A DNA stretch of 56,550 nt from Clostridiaceae bacterium AF10-41. GTDB taxonomy: Bacteria; Bacillota; Clostridia; Clostridiales; Clostridiaceae. The stretch spans positions 1-56,550 of the forward strand of contig JAQCTH010000015.1 in assembly GCA_027686065.1 (NCBI GenBank), written 5' to 3'. The notes beneath the pieces are model-generated. The model saw only the letters and a program-made list of their open reading frames with translations. It searched no databases and was not told the DNA's origin. A program made the translations under genes and the position numbers. Positions 33,909 to 42,646 of the stretch are shown piece by piece (within the stretch, counting starts at the first letter, position 1; every line of letters starts with the position of its first letter).

Positions 33909-34991
33909 CTATTTTAATTTATCCCACATATTATTAACAGCCTCTTCATCTAATTTAAAAGCAAAGTTTAATCCTGAATAATATATATATCCATTCTTGA
34001 ATAGTCTTATTTCAGCTTTAGTTCCATCTTTCATTTTCAAAAACATAAATTTTTGACTTTCTTCATTTATAGATAAATACCCTTCCTCACTTGAATAATT
34101 ACTTTCTTTATCAAACAATTCACTTCTTAAGCTTTCATCTTCTAGTGAATATGGTATTCCTTTATACATAGAATCTATAAATCTATTTACTATATCATCT
34201 ATAGTAACTTCTTTTTCTTCTATTGTTCCATTATTCCAGTTATTAAAGCTTTCCCACGTAACACTTACTAAATTTTCCTTTATATTCATCATTCCAAAAA
34301 CATCACTACCATCAGCTAATATAAAGTCATTTAAACATTCCCATAGATTAATATATTCTCCGTATTCATTTTTAGTATAGGTTATTAATCTGAAGCTTTC
34401 ATCATAACCCTTTGCTGTATAAACTTCATCACCTTCGCTTATGCTTGCAAAATCCCTTAAAGCTTCTAAATCTACATAGCCCGCCGAAGTTCCATTATCC
34501 TGAATTTCACTCATTAGATCCCATGTAACTCCTATTTTTTTATCTATTAATTCCTTGCCTACTTCTAAAGGAAATCCTACACTTTGGGTCGTATATATTC
34601 TTCCTTTATATACTAAAGTTGCTATCCTACAAGCTTGAATATTTGGATCAATTATTCCAAGTTGTTGTTTAGGCACATATCTTTCATCTTTAATAGGATC
34701 TCCATTTATATTGTCATTAATTTTATTTTCTTTATTCTGATTTCCACCAATATTATTTAAATCATTATTTGCTAAAATATTTTTTAATTCTATTTTTTCT
34801 TTAGCAAAAATTAAAACTGAGAAAATTAATAAAGCTGCTACTATTGAAAATGCTAATTTATAATTAAACTTACTTTTTCTCATAACTTTAGACTCATTAT
34901 TATTTTTTACCTTATCTGATAAACTAAGTAAAGCTTCTTTTCTTGGTTTAATTTTTTCATTATCCTTTTTATAACTATCCTTAAAATTCAA
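33909..34991 (-). CDS. Putative membrane-anchored anti-sigma factor
   Basis: About 360 aa. A charged cytoplasmic N-terminus (~45 residues), one membrane helix (about residues 44-63, FSIVAALLIFSVLIFA), an Asn/Lys-rich linker, then ~270 residues outside. I know no domain for the outer part; it contains short motifs such as TWDLMSEIQDNGTSAGYVD. Encoded directly after an ECF sigma factor with an 11-base overlap, the usual place for its anti-sigma factor. The start is put at TTG (34991) because AAAGGAG is 9 bases upstream; the ATG at 35000 has no spacing from that site. No zinc-binding anti-sigma motif is seen. Role is inferred from topology and position. Confidence 0.68.
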   Translation of the reverse strand: MNFKDSYKKDNEKIKPRKEALLSLSDKVKNNNESKVMRKSKFNYKLAFSIVAALLIFSVLIFAKEKIELKNILANNDLNNIGGNQNKENKINDNINGDPIKDERYVPKQQLGIIDPNIQACRIATLVYKGRIYTTQSVGFPLEVGKELIDKKIGVTWDLMSEIQDNGTSAGYVDLEALRDFASISEGDEVYTAKGYDESFRLITYTKNEYGEYINLWECLNDFILADGSDVFGMMNIKENLVSVTWESFNNWNNGTIEEKEVTIDDIVNRFIDSMYKGIPYSLEDESLRSELFDKESNYSSEEGYLSINEESQKFMFLKMKDGTKAEIRLFKNGYIYYSGLNFAFKLDEEAVNNMWDKLK

Positions 34992-35475
34992 AGCACTCAT
35001 CTCCTTTTATTTTTTCCTTAAGCATATTTCTTGCTCTATGAAGCTGAGAACGTACTGTTGACTCTTTGATATTTAATATCTCTGCAATATTAGCTGTAGT
35101 CATATCTTCATAATAAAATAAATGTATAACTGTTCTATACTTAGTTGGTAAATCTAATACAAATCCATATACTTCACTTTCTTCCTTTATTACTGCAACT
35201 ATATTTTCATCTAAAGCTGTAGTTTTCTTAAACCAAGCCGATGTTAATAAATTCTTACTGAAATTTATAGTTAATTTTATTAACCAAGCCTTTATATGAT
35301 TATCACTTTCAAAGTTAATATTGCAATTTATAAACTTTATAAATACATTTTGCATTATATCCTCAGCATCGTAGACACTTTTAGTTCTTGAAATAGCTAA
35401 TCTATATACTGTATTTGAATATTTTTCTATAACTCTCAAAATAAGTTCTTCCCTAGGTAAAGAAAACTCATTCAT
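34981..35475 (-). CDS. ECF family RNA polymerase sigma factor
   Basis: 164 aa. Region 2 is YSNTVYRLAISRTKSVYDAE...QNVFIKFI; region 4 is LPTKYRTVIHLFYYEDMTTANIAEILNIKESTV followed by SQLHRARNMLKEK. No region 3, as expected for ECF sigma factors. The start is the inner ATG (MNEFSLPRE) with GGGGGAG 6 bases upstream. It overlaps the gene for its likely anti-sigma partner. A candidate autoregulatory ECF promoter (35501-35526) lies just upstream. Confidence 0.92.
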   Translation of the reverse strand: MNEFSLPREELILRVIEKYSNTVYRLAISRTKSVYDAEDIMQNVFIKFINCNINFESDNHIKAWLIKLTINFSKNLLTSAWFKKTTALDENIVAVIKEESEVYGFVLDLPTKYRTVIHLFYYEDMTTANIAEILNIKESTVRSQLHRARNMLKEKIKGDECFEF

Positions 35476-35496
35476 TTTCTCTCCCCCTTTCACCTT

Positions 35497-35526
35497 TAAT
35501 ACAATTTAGCTCTTTAAAATGTTGCA
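35497..35526 (-). promoter_or_regulatory. Candidate ECF-type promoter of the sigma/anti-sigma operon
   Basis: On the minus strand TGCAAC followed by ATTTT (35526-35516) has the AAC core of ECF -35 elements. After 17 bases comes TGTATTA (35503-35497), resembling the CGT core of the -10. The start codon would be about 15 bases from the transcript start. Autoregulation by the encoded sigma factor is inferred. Confidence 0.35.
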
Positions 35527-35584
35527 TAAATAAAATAATTTTTTATGTTTTAATTTTTATATTTTTATGTTTTAGTACATTATG

Positions 35585-35635
35585 TTAATTACATTAATTT
35601 GGCTGCCACAAGGACAGCCAAATTAATGTAATTAA
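35585..35635. repeat. 21-bp perfect inverted repeat
   Basis: A 21-base arm (35585-35605, ending TTTGGCTG) and its exact complement (35615-35635) flank a 9-base loop CCACAAGGA. It is downstream of the Met-rich protein gene (about 60 bases past its stop) and 110 bases upstream of the sigma factor. It may be a terminator for the former, though no T-run follows on the minus strand. Confidence 0.7.
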
Positions 35636-35693
35636 TAATAAAAAATTATTAATAAATAATTATTAGTTTAATTTTTATACGCTAGCACAGCTA

Positions 35694-36395
35694 CTATCTT
35701 CTACCTCTATGATGCCTACTACCTGAAGATTGTCTTCTTCCATTATTTGAATTAGGATTTGAGTGAGAATTAGCATTATTATTTGCATTACCACCATTCA
35801 TAGAATTAAAAAGCATAGCTAATGGATCCATTTGAGCATTGCTATTATTATTTTGAGAGAAATTATTTGCACTATTTGTATTACTTGAACCATTTCCATT
35901 CATTAGCATACTAATTAATTGATTCATATCTACACTTCCATTATTGGAGTTTCCTTGCTGAGTTGCTGATTGACCTTGATTCATTCCATTCATTAAAGCA
36001 GCAAGTGGATTGTTAGCATTGGAATTATTATTAATATTATTCATTCCACCTCTATTTTGATTTAGCATATTTAATCCATTACCACCCATTAGCATACCTA
36101 ACAATTGATTAATTCCACTTCCTTGCTGATTCATAGGATTATTCATAGGATTATTTCCCCTATTCATTCCTCCCATTCCTCCCATTCCATTCATTAGCAT
36201 AGATAATGGATTATTAGCTCCATTCATTTGGTTTTGACCTCCCATCATGGAGCCCATTAACATATTCATAAGTGGATTTCCTCCACCTAAGCCACCTAAA
36301 GGATTGCCTCCTCCCATATTAGGCATTCCCATTCCGCCAGGCATTCCCATTCCGCCACCCATAAGACCTTTAAAAAGCATGTCCATCATTTGCAT
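35694..36395 (-). CDS. Met/Gly/Asn-rich repeat protein of unknown function
   Basis: 233-aa low-complexity protein; by hand count about 35 Met, 45 Gly and 55 Asn, no Cys, and very few acidic residues. Six copies of a short motif N-[PQ]-L-x(1-2)-M-L-M-N-G-M occur at residues 40-50, 62-71, 96-107, 129-139, 158-169 and 190-201, mostly 29-34 residues apart. Asn/Gly/Gln/Ser-rich spacers separate them. The basic tail (GRRQSSGSRHHRGRR, 219-233) could bind nucleic acid or anionic polymer. AGGAG lies 8 bases before the ATG, so translation is credible. It lies 59 bases after the HAD gene. I recognise no family. A self-assembling or scaffold protein is a guess. Confidence 0.75.
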   Translation of the reverse strand: MQMMDMLFKGLMGGGMGMPGGMGMPNMGGGNPLGGLGGGNPLMNMLMGSMMGGQNQMNGANNPLSMLMNGMGGMGGMNRGNNPMNNPMNQQGSGINQLLGMLMGGNGLNMLNQNRGGMNNINNNSNANNPLAALMNGMNQGQSATQQGNSNNGSVDMNQLISMLMNGNGSSNTNSANNFSQNNNSNAQMDPLAMLFNSMNGGNANNNANSHSNPNSNNGRRQSSGSRHHRGRR

Positions 36396-36454
36396 ATGGC
36401 TTTCTCCTATTAAATTATTATTACTATATAAGTATTTTATATTGCCTTGTTTTG

Positions 36455-37084
36455 CTACAAGTATTTTATTATTTCATCTAAATCTGATATTGTGTATGTT
36501 GCCTTTGATTGGTCTAAATCATAATCTTTTTGTTTTACTCCTAATACCTCTAAGCCAGCTGATACTGCTGAGGCTATTCCTAATGTTGAATCTTCTATAG
36601 CTAATGCTTCTTTAGGTAATATATTTAAAGCTTCAATTGACTTAATATATATTTCTGGATTTGGCTTACTCTCTGTACATTCTTCTCCGCTTATTACGAA
36701 ATCTATATATTCAGTTATTTCACATTCATTCATCATTCTTAATATTTCTTTTTTTTCTGATGATGAAGCAATAGCAACTTTTATATTTTTATCTCTTAGA
36801 CTTTTAATTATATATTTAACTGATTTATTCATTACTTTTTTAAAATTAATTCTATTTATCTCTCTATACTTTTTATATTCTTCTCTTAATCTTTCTCTTT
36901 TGTTTTTATCATCTGTAATAAGCTTTTCCCATATCATACTATCACTTAATCCAATAAAATCAGTAAAGTTTCTAGTTCCTGGTTCAATTCCAATACTATC
37001 AAAAAATTTCATTCTCCTTAAAAAATAAGCATATTCACTATCTATTAAAACACCATCCATATCAAAAATAACAGCCTTTTTCAA
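36455..37084 (-). CDS. HAD-IA hydrolase (beta-phosphoglucomutase/phosphatase type)
   Basis: 209 aa. Motif I FDMDGVLIDSE (nucleophile D8, acid/base D10), cap domain, motif II ASSS, motif III KPNPEIY, motif IV AIEDSTLGIASA. All intact. The start codon is TTG, with AAAGGGGGA about 8 bases upstream. It lies 15 bases after the LevR-type regulator gene, so is probably in its transcript. Given that context it could dephosphorylate a sugar phosphate from the PTS pathway; the exact substrate is unknown. Confidence 0.87.
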   Translation of the reverse strand: MKKAVIFDMDGVLIDSEYAYFLRRMKFFDSIGIEPGTRNFTDFIGLSDSMIWEKLITDDKNKRERLREEYKKYREINRINFKKVMNKSVKYIIKSLRDKNIKVAIASSSEKKEILRMMNECEITEYIDFVISGEECTESKPNPEIYIKSIEALNILPKEALAIEDSTLGIASAVSAGLEVLGVKQKDYDLDQSKATYTISDLDEIIKYL

Positions 37085-37099
37085 TGTTTATATCCCCCT

Positions 37100-39844
37100 T
37101 TAATAATTAAATACTATATCATGAACTAATCTAATTTCTAAATCTGAAATATTTATACTGTATTCCTTTTGTACTTCTAAAAAGGAATATTTAATAATAT
37201 CAACTTTCTCTTTTTGTTTATCTAAAAACTCTTGAATATCTAATTGTTCATCTAGTTTTTCTTTTCTTAAAATTCTCTCTATCATACAACTACAATGAAG
37301 ATACAATAGAAATCTTATGTTATTAGATAACTTAATATCTAGTTTTTCTTCCATTTTATCTACTGCTTGTTCTATAGATTTTAATACTTTTTCAACATCT
37401 AATATTGTTAAATTTCCTATTATTTTCTTTATTGAAAAATTAAATAATATGTCCTTTTTTAATTTATCTTCATCGATTTCAAAGTTTTTCTTCAATATAT
37501 TAATAAAATCTTGAATTTCTTCTCCACTAATTAATTGATCCAATCCAATATACTTAACTCCATCTATTTTAGGATCTGCTGTACCTATAGTTGCAAGAAC
37601 ATCGTAAATTTGAAATGGCATTTCTTTTTGTTTATTTTTTTGTAGCTTATGATAATCATATGGAATAATTGTAAATGAATCTTTTGTTTCATTTAAGCTT
37701 TTATAAAGTATATCTTGTATTTGAACGGCACTCCCCATACCAGTATAACAACATGTTAATATAGCCCTTTTCTTATTTCTATTTGGATATACCAATTTCT
37801 TATTAATTTTTATATCCTTTAATATTTCATCATTTATTTCATTAATATTTTTTTCTTGTAGTAATAAGCTGCCTATCTCTAATACTATAGGTGTTGATAC
37901 ATAATCTATTATTAATATAGGTCCTTTTATTTTATCTTTCAATCTATTAGTTAAGTCAGAAAGCGATCCCATGTCTACTAATAAAATTAATCCATTTTCA
38001 GTATTATAATTATCAATAAACTCTATAACCTTATTTTCAATATCATCTATTGTTGTATCTATAGGCATATCTATTGCTTGGAAAAAATTTTTCTTTAACA
38101 TTCTATTTGCAACATTTGCTATACTACTTGCTGTAGAATACCCATGAGCTAAAATTATACTGTTTACTTTATTCTTTATTTTAGGCATTTCTGTACTATT
38201 TAGGTAAAATGTTATAAATATCAAATCTTCATCTAAAAATCTATAATCTAGGTATTTACTTAAGTTGTTTAACATAAGTTTTGCTAACCATAGAGAATTT
38301 TCCATATTAGTTCCAATAAACAAAAGTAATTTAGATTTTACACTATTCCAATCTGGATGATTAATTAATATTTCACTTTCACCCTTAAAATATAAAAGAT
38401 TTGCAATAGATAATATTTTATTTCCATCTTGATTAAATCCGTAGTTTTCTTCAAGATATTTGAAGGTGTATCTTATATTAAATGTTAGTACTGAAAACAA
38501 ACTTTGCTCTTTAGTAAATCCAGAATTAAAAACAAGATTATCTAATAATATATTTACATTATTTTTCATTTTATTTACAAAGTGTTCCCTTGTTATATTA
38601 TTTTTTTCTAATTGCTTAAACTCCTCTATAAATTGAAAGTATGTTGTAGCAATACTCTTTTGTTCATTACTACTTACATTTAATAATTCAGGACATTCAA
38701 AATCATATAATCTATCTTGATATTTATTAGTAAAATTGTAACTTTCTTTAATTCTATCTTGACATTCAATAGGTAAGTCAGTAGTTTTTACTTTTATTAC
38801 GTCTTCAGTTCTCATTCTTGCATAACTACTTCCACAACTATATTTAACAATATTTCTTATCTTCCCAACATTTCCTTCATAGCTACTTGAAAGCAAAAAT
38901 GAAATAACATTTTTAGATACTTTTATAGTCTTTTTTAATATTTCACTTTCTATTAGAAAAAAGCTATCAATTAAATTAAGCCTTTCTTGCTGAGGCCTTT
39001 CCATAAAACTTGGAATATTAACTATGACAGGTAACCTACGGATAAATGTTGGTAAAAAAGTAGATTGTATTGATTCTGTTGTGGCAAAAATTAATCTTAC
39101 CCTTGATGTTTTCTTTATACTATTATCACCTATAGGCGAATATTCTCCTGAATCCATAAAAGTAAATAGCTTTTCTTGTCCCTCTTCTGTTAATCTGTGG
39201 ACTTCATCAAGAAATAACACTCCTCCATCAGCACTTTCAAGAAGACCCTTTTTATCTTTATCTGCGCCAGTGAAAGTACCTTTTATATATCCAAATAATA
39301 AACTAGATAGTAACTCAGGGTTATGATAATATTGAGCACAATTTAATGATATAAATTTTGATTTTTTATCTATTAACTTTTCATTAATACAATAATCATA
39401 TATACATTTAGCTAAATAAGTTTTTCCAGACCCACTTGGTCCTAAAAGCATTATAGGTAGTCCATTGTTTGGATATAAAGATGCTGTTTTTATTTGTTCG
39501 ATTTGCTCTTTTAAGCTTCCTCTTGCTCCTATAATATTACTTAATATATCCTTATTATATGTAGTTCCTTTATCTTCTTCAAAAAGTTCCTCTAATGATT
39601 CGTATTCATTCAAACTTGCTTGAAAGTATAAAGTAGAAAAGGTTTCCTTATCTAAAAAAACAACAGGATATTCCTTAACTTTAATAATATTTCCTTCTTT
39701 TACTTCCTTATTAAGATAACTACTTACAGTACTCCTACTTAAATTAATTTTTTCTGCTATATTATTTGCTGAAAATAAATTTAGATTATCTTTATTAAAT
39801 TTTTTAGTTAACTCTTTTAAATAATTAGATATATCTATTTTCAA
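37100..39844 (-). CDS. LevR/GfrR-type sigma-54 activator with PTS regulation domains
   Basis: 914-aa enhancer-binding activator. N-terminal winged helix (~20-60, INLSRSTVSSYLNKEV). AAA+ domain with Walker A GPSGSGKT (135-142), the sigma-54 contact loop as GTFTGA (189-194) and Walker B VLFLDE (~209-214). Then a PRD, an EIIA-Man-like domain (ILAHGYSTASSIANV, His about 565), an EIIB-like segment (CCYTGMGSA, about 701) and a C-terminal PRD (LYLHCSCM, His about 853). Known: such proteins are tuned by PTS phosphorylation and switch on a sigma-54 PTS operon. The operon upstream has exactly such a promoter. It is separated from that operon by a terminator and shares a transcript with the HAD gene. 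Confidence 0.92.
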   Translation of the reverse strand: MKIDISNYLKELTKKFNKDNLNLFSANNIAEKINLSRSTVSSYLNKEVKEGNIIKVKEYPVVFLDKETFSTLYFQASLNEYESLEELFEEDKGTTYNKDILSNIIGARGSLKEQIEQIKTASLYPNNGLPIMLLGPSGSGKTYLAKCIYDYCINEKLIDKKSKFISLNCAQYYHNPELLSSLLFGYIKGTFTGADKDKKGLLESADGGVLFLDEVHRLTEEGQEKLFTFMDSGEYSPIGDNSIKKTSRVRLIFATTESIQSTFLPTFIRRLPVIVNIPSFMERPQQERLNLIDSFFLIESEILKKTIKVSKNVISFLLSSSYEGNVGKIRNIVKYSCGSSYARMRTEDVIKVKTTDLPIECQDRIKESYNFTNKYQDRLYDFECPELLNVSSNEQKSIATTYFQFIEEFKQLEKNNITREHFVNKMKNNVNILLDNLVFNSGFTKEQSLFSVLTFNIRYTFKYLEENYGFNQDGNKILSIANLLYFKGESEILINHPDWNSVKSKLLLFIGTNMENSLWLAKLMLNNLSKYLDYRFLDEDLIFITFYLNSTEMPKIKNKVNSIILAHGYSTASSIANVANRMLKKNFFQAIDMPIDTTIDDIENKVIEFIDNYNTENGLILLVDMGSLSDLTNRLKDKIKGPILIIDYVSTPIVLEIGSLLLQEKNINEINDEILKDIKINKKLVYPNRNKKRAILTCCYTGMGSAVQIQDILYKSLNETKDSFTIIPYDYHKLQKNKQKEMPFQIYDVLATIGTADPKIDGVKYIGLDQLISGEEIQDFINILKKNFEIDEDKLKKDILFNFSIKKIIGNLTILDVEKVLKSIEQAVDKMEEKLDIKLSNNIRFLLYLHCSCMIERILRKEKLDEQLDIQEFLDKQKEKVDIIKYSFLEVQKEYSINISDLEIRLVHDIVFNY

Positions 39845-39913
39845 TTACAAATCCACCTCTTTTCCTATAAGAATGTAAATATTATAATAATTTTATACTA
39901 TTTTTTATTATTT

Positions 39914-39950
39914 AAAAAGCAAAGAAATCATATATGTTTGATTTCTTTGC
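39914..39950 (-). terminator. Terminator of the PTS-deglycase operon
   Basis: GCAAAGAAATCA (39919-39930) and TGATTTCTTTGC (39939-39950) form a 12-bp stem. TTTTTAAAT follows on the minus strand. Confidence 0.87.
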
Positions 39951-39965
39951 TAAATTAAATTTATC

Positions 39966-40934
39966 TTAGTATTCTAACTTCCACATATATCTTCTCTTTG
40001 TTAATGGATGTTGACGTGCTTCTGACAACTCCTCAGCATATACACGGAATACTGCTGTAAGTATCATAGGGTTAAAATAATCAATTACAGTTTTTGGAAT
40101 AACAGCTGATAACCCATAATCTAAAGCATCTACAACTGTTGCTTTAGCTTCAAAACGTTCTAAGAAAGTTAATGCACGTGAATCAATTTTACGAGTTCTA
40201 CCATCATTCATTAATAATATAAATGGCACATTTTTGTCTACTATTTCAAATGGTCCATGGAAGAATTCTCCTGAATGGAATGTTCCTGAATTAATCCATT
40301 GCATTTCCATCATTAAGCAAATTGATGTAGAATAAGCTACTTCATGAGTTGCTCCACTACTCATAACATATATTACTGGAGAATCTTTGTATTCAGCTGC
40401 AAATTTCTTTGCATCTAGTATTGCTGATTTTGCTGCTGTATCTGCTAAGTCATATATTTTGCTGAAAGCTAATTTCATATCTTCATAGCTATCATAACCT
40501 TCAAATTGTTGTAATATTTCAACTGCTAATTCTAAAGCAAATCCCATTTTTTCTAATTTTGCTGAATAGCTTTCTGCAAATCTATGATATACTACATAAT
40601 CAGCATCCTTTGTAAGGGGTGAATCTACAGTTCTAGTTAAGCTAATTACGTGAGCTCCTAATTCTTTAGCTCTTGCATTAGCTTGTACAGTTTCTGGAGT
40701 TGTTCCTCCTAATGATGCTGTAATTACTATAGATTTATCATTTACAGCTTCTGGAGTTGCATAATTAAATTCATTAGCTGTATAGTGGCTAACTCTTAAC
40801 TCCTTAGCATTTCCATCTAAAAAATATTTTGCTGGGTATAAATCTGCTTTTGATGCTCCGCAGCCTACAAAAATTACACTCTTTATTTCACCTTGTTTTT
40901 CTTTTATTCCTTGGATAATTTCTTTTGAATTCAT
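39966..40934 (-). CDS. SIS-domain fructosamine-6-phosphate deglycase (FrlB-like)
   Basis: 322 aa with two SIS sugar-isomerase folds. Seen: VIFVGCGASKADLYPA, ITASLGGTTPETVQANARAK (phosphosugar loop), the catalytic-type NSGTFHSGEFFHGPFEI (Glu and His), and a C-terminal ARQHPLTKRRYMWKLEY typical of FrlB/GfrF deglycases rather than GlmS. Known: these enzymes split 6-phospho-fructoselysine and similar Amadori products into glucose-6-phosphate and the free amino acid. Last gene of the PTS operon, 65 bases after EIID. GGAGG precedes the ATG. The exact amine partner (lysine, asparagine, other) is not decided by sequence. Confidence 0.85.
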   Translation of the reverse strand: MNSKEIIQGIKEKQGEIKSVIFVGCGASKADLYPAKYFLDGNAKELRVSHYTANEFNYATPEAVNDKSIVITASLGGTTPETVQANARAKELGAHVISLTRTVDSPLTKDADYVVYHRFAESYSAKLEKMGFALELAVEILQQFEGYDSYEDMKLAFSKIYDLADTAAKSAILDAKKFAAEYKDSPVIYVMSSGATHEVAYSTSICLMMEMQWINSGTFHSGEFFHGPFEIVDKNVPFILLMNDGRTRKIDSRALTFLERFEAKATVVDALDYGLSAVIPKTVIDYFNPMILTAVFRVYAEELSEARQHPLTKRRYMWKLEY

Positions 40935-40999
40935 TATATTTTCCTCCTACTTATTAACTAGATTTTATTTATATTAATTTATTTTTAATATCATAAATT

Positions 41000-41830
41000 T
41001 TATTTGAAAATTCCTAATACACTAAGAATTATTCCACCTATTATACTGATACTAAGAATCCATCCTGTAGAGACTTTTTTCTTTAGTAGCCAATACATGA
41101 AGAAAGTTAATCCCAATGGGATGATTCCAGGAATAATTCCATTTAAAATATCTTGTAATATTAATTTCTCTCCAAATTTTATTGGTGTAGTTATTCCAAT
41201 CATACTTGCCATCATAGATCCTATAACCATTAATCCTACTATAGAACATATATACATAACCTTATCCATAAGACCTTCATTATAAAGTTTACTTAAATAC
41301 TTATTTCCCATTGAGTATCCAATCTTTCCTCCATAATAAGTAACTAAATATGATGGTATAAATGATATTATCATGGCTAAGATAGGTCCAAGTATGTTTC
41401 CTTCTCTTGCTAAGTTTATTCCAAGCCCAAAAGCTAAAACACGTATAGTTCCTTGAAAAAATGAATCTCCTACACCTGATAGAGGTCCCATCAAAGAAGT
41501 CTTCATTGCATTAATAGCCTCTGGATTAAAATTTTCTCTGTCTTCATAATATTGTTCTTCCATAGCTGAACTTAACCCTAATGCAAAAGCACTTGTTTGA
41601 GGTGTACAGTTATAAAATGCCATATGCCTTTTATAAGCTTCCTTCTTTAATTCTTCATCTTTAGGATCTTTGTATATTTCATCTAATATTGGGGCAATTC
41701 CATATAAAAATCCCATATTCATCTGTCTTTCATAGTTCCATGAAGCTTGTATATTCCAAGAACGCCAAAAGAATTTTCTATATTTCCATTTATTTTTATC
41801 TTTTTCTTTTAATACATTTTTATCTTGCAT
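41000..41830 (-). CDS. PTS mannose-family EIID component
   Basis: 276-aa membrane subunit of a mannose-class phosphotransferase system. FWRSWNIQASWNYERQMNMGF near the N-terminus (shown here only in part as FWRSWNIQASWNYER) and LMGPLSGVGDSFFQGTIRVL are EIID hallmarks; helices are in the C-terminal half. The start is the inner ATG (MQDKNVLKEK), with GGGGGG 8 bases and AAAGGA 2 bases upstream; the outer frame adds only six codons. It forms the sugar channel with EIIC, encoded 24 bases upstream. Confidence 0.92.
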   Translation of the reverse strand: MQDKNVLKEKDKNKWKYRKFFWRSWNIQASWNYERQMNMGFLYGIAPILDEIYKDPKDEELKKEAYKRHMAFYNCTPQTSAFALGLSSAMEEQYYEDRENFNPEAINAMKTSLMGPLSGVGDSFFQGTIRVLAFGLGINLAREGNILGPILAMIISFIPSYLVTYYGGKIGYSMGNKYLSKLYNEGLMDKVMYICSIVGLMVIGSMMASMIGITTPIKFGEKLILQDILNGIIPGIIPLGLTFFMYWLLKKKVSTGWILSISIIGGIILSVLGIFK

Positions 41831-41854
41831 ATTCCTTTCCCCCCTCAAATAATC

Positions 41855-42622
41855 TTATAAATCTAAAGCATCTAATTCATCTTCTTGCTTATTTTTCTTA
41901 AATTTGAATTCTGACAATATAAACGCAAGTGTACATGCAAATATAGCTATACCTGTAACGCTTAATCCAGAGTATGCAGTAGCAAAAAATCCTATTAATA
42001 AGAATGGTAGCATCTTTGTTGAAAGCATTGTATTTAGAAGTAATGCAAAACCATATGCTGGTAATATCTTACTTGCTAGAGTCAATCCGCTAGTTAACCA
42101 TTCAGGAATCGTATCAACAATACTTTTAACTAAATCTGTTCCAAAATATATCGCTAAGAATATAGGTATAAAATACATTAATGAATATAATATAGGTCCC
42201 AATACAATATGAACTCTATATGCTTTTTTATATTCCCCTTTTTCAATTAATGAATCAGCTGTATGAGTTAGATTAGAAAGAATAGTTCTTAATAAAATTC
42301 CAATCATTTGACCTAGTATAGCAATTGGTATAGCAATTGTTAATGCTGTTTCTGCATCTGTGTTTGATAAAATTGCAAATGCTGTTGCTATTATAGAACC
42401 CATATTCATATCTGGTGGTGCAGCAGCTCCTATATTTACTAACCCTAATGAAATCAATTCGAGAGATGCTCCAACCATTAACCCCTTTTGCATATCCCCT
42501 AAAACAATTCCCACTAATGTACTTACAATCAGTGGCCTTTCAAAATTAAGTCTTCCTAAAAGTCTTGAGTCTAAAATACAAAAAACACCAATAAAACCTA
42601 GTAATACAGATTTAAGTAACAT
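41855..42622 (-). CDS. PTS mannose-family EIIC component
   Basis: 255-aa membrane subunit. N-terminal LLGFIGVFCILDSRLLGRLN, FERPLIVSTLVGIVLGD and the conserved GASLELISLGLVNIGAAAPPD (given here as GASLELISLGLVNIG) are typical of EIIC-Man. About eight hydrophobic segments. AGGGAGG precedes the ATG. Together with EIID it moves and presents the sugar (probably an Amadori product such as fructoselysine) for phosphorylation by EIIB. Confidence 0.93.
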   Translation of the reverse strand: MLLKSVLLGFIGVFCILDSRLLGRLNFERPLIVSTLVGIVLGDMQKGLMVGASLELISLGLVNIGAAAPPDMNMGSIIATAFAILSNTDAETALTIAIPIAILGQMIGILLRTILSNLTHTADSLIEKGEYKKAYRVHIVLGPILYSLMYFIPIFLAIYFGTDLVKSIVDTIPEWLTSGLTLASKILPAYGFALLLNTMLSTKMLPFLLIGFFATAYSGLSVTGIAIFACTLAFILSEFKFKKNKQEDELDALDL

Positions 42623-42646
42623 TTTATAACCTCCCTCTATTTAAAT

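Noticed and set aside
41052..41249. 65-codon minus-strand frame within the EIID gene
   Set aside because: Out-of-frame shadow of EIID, which is clearly the coding frame by family motifs.
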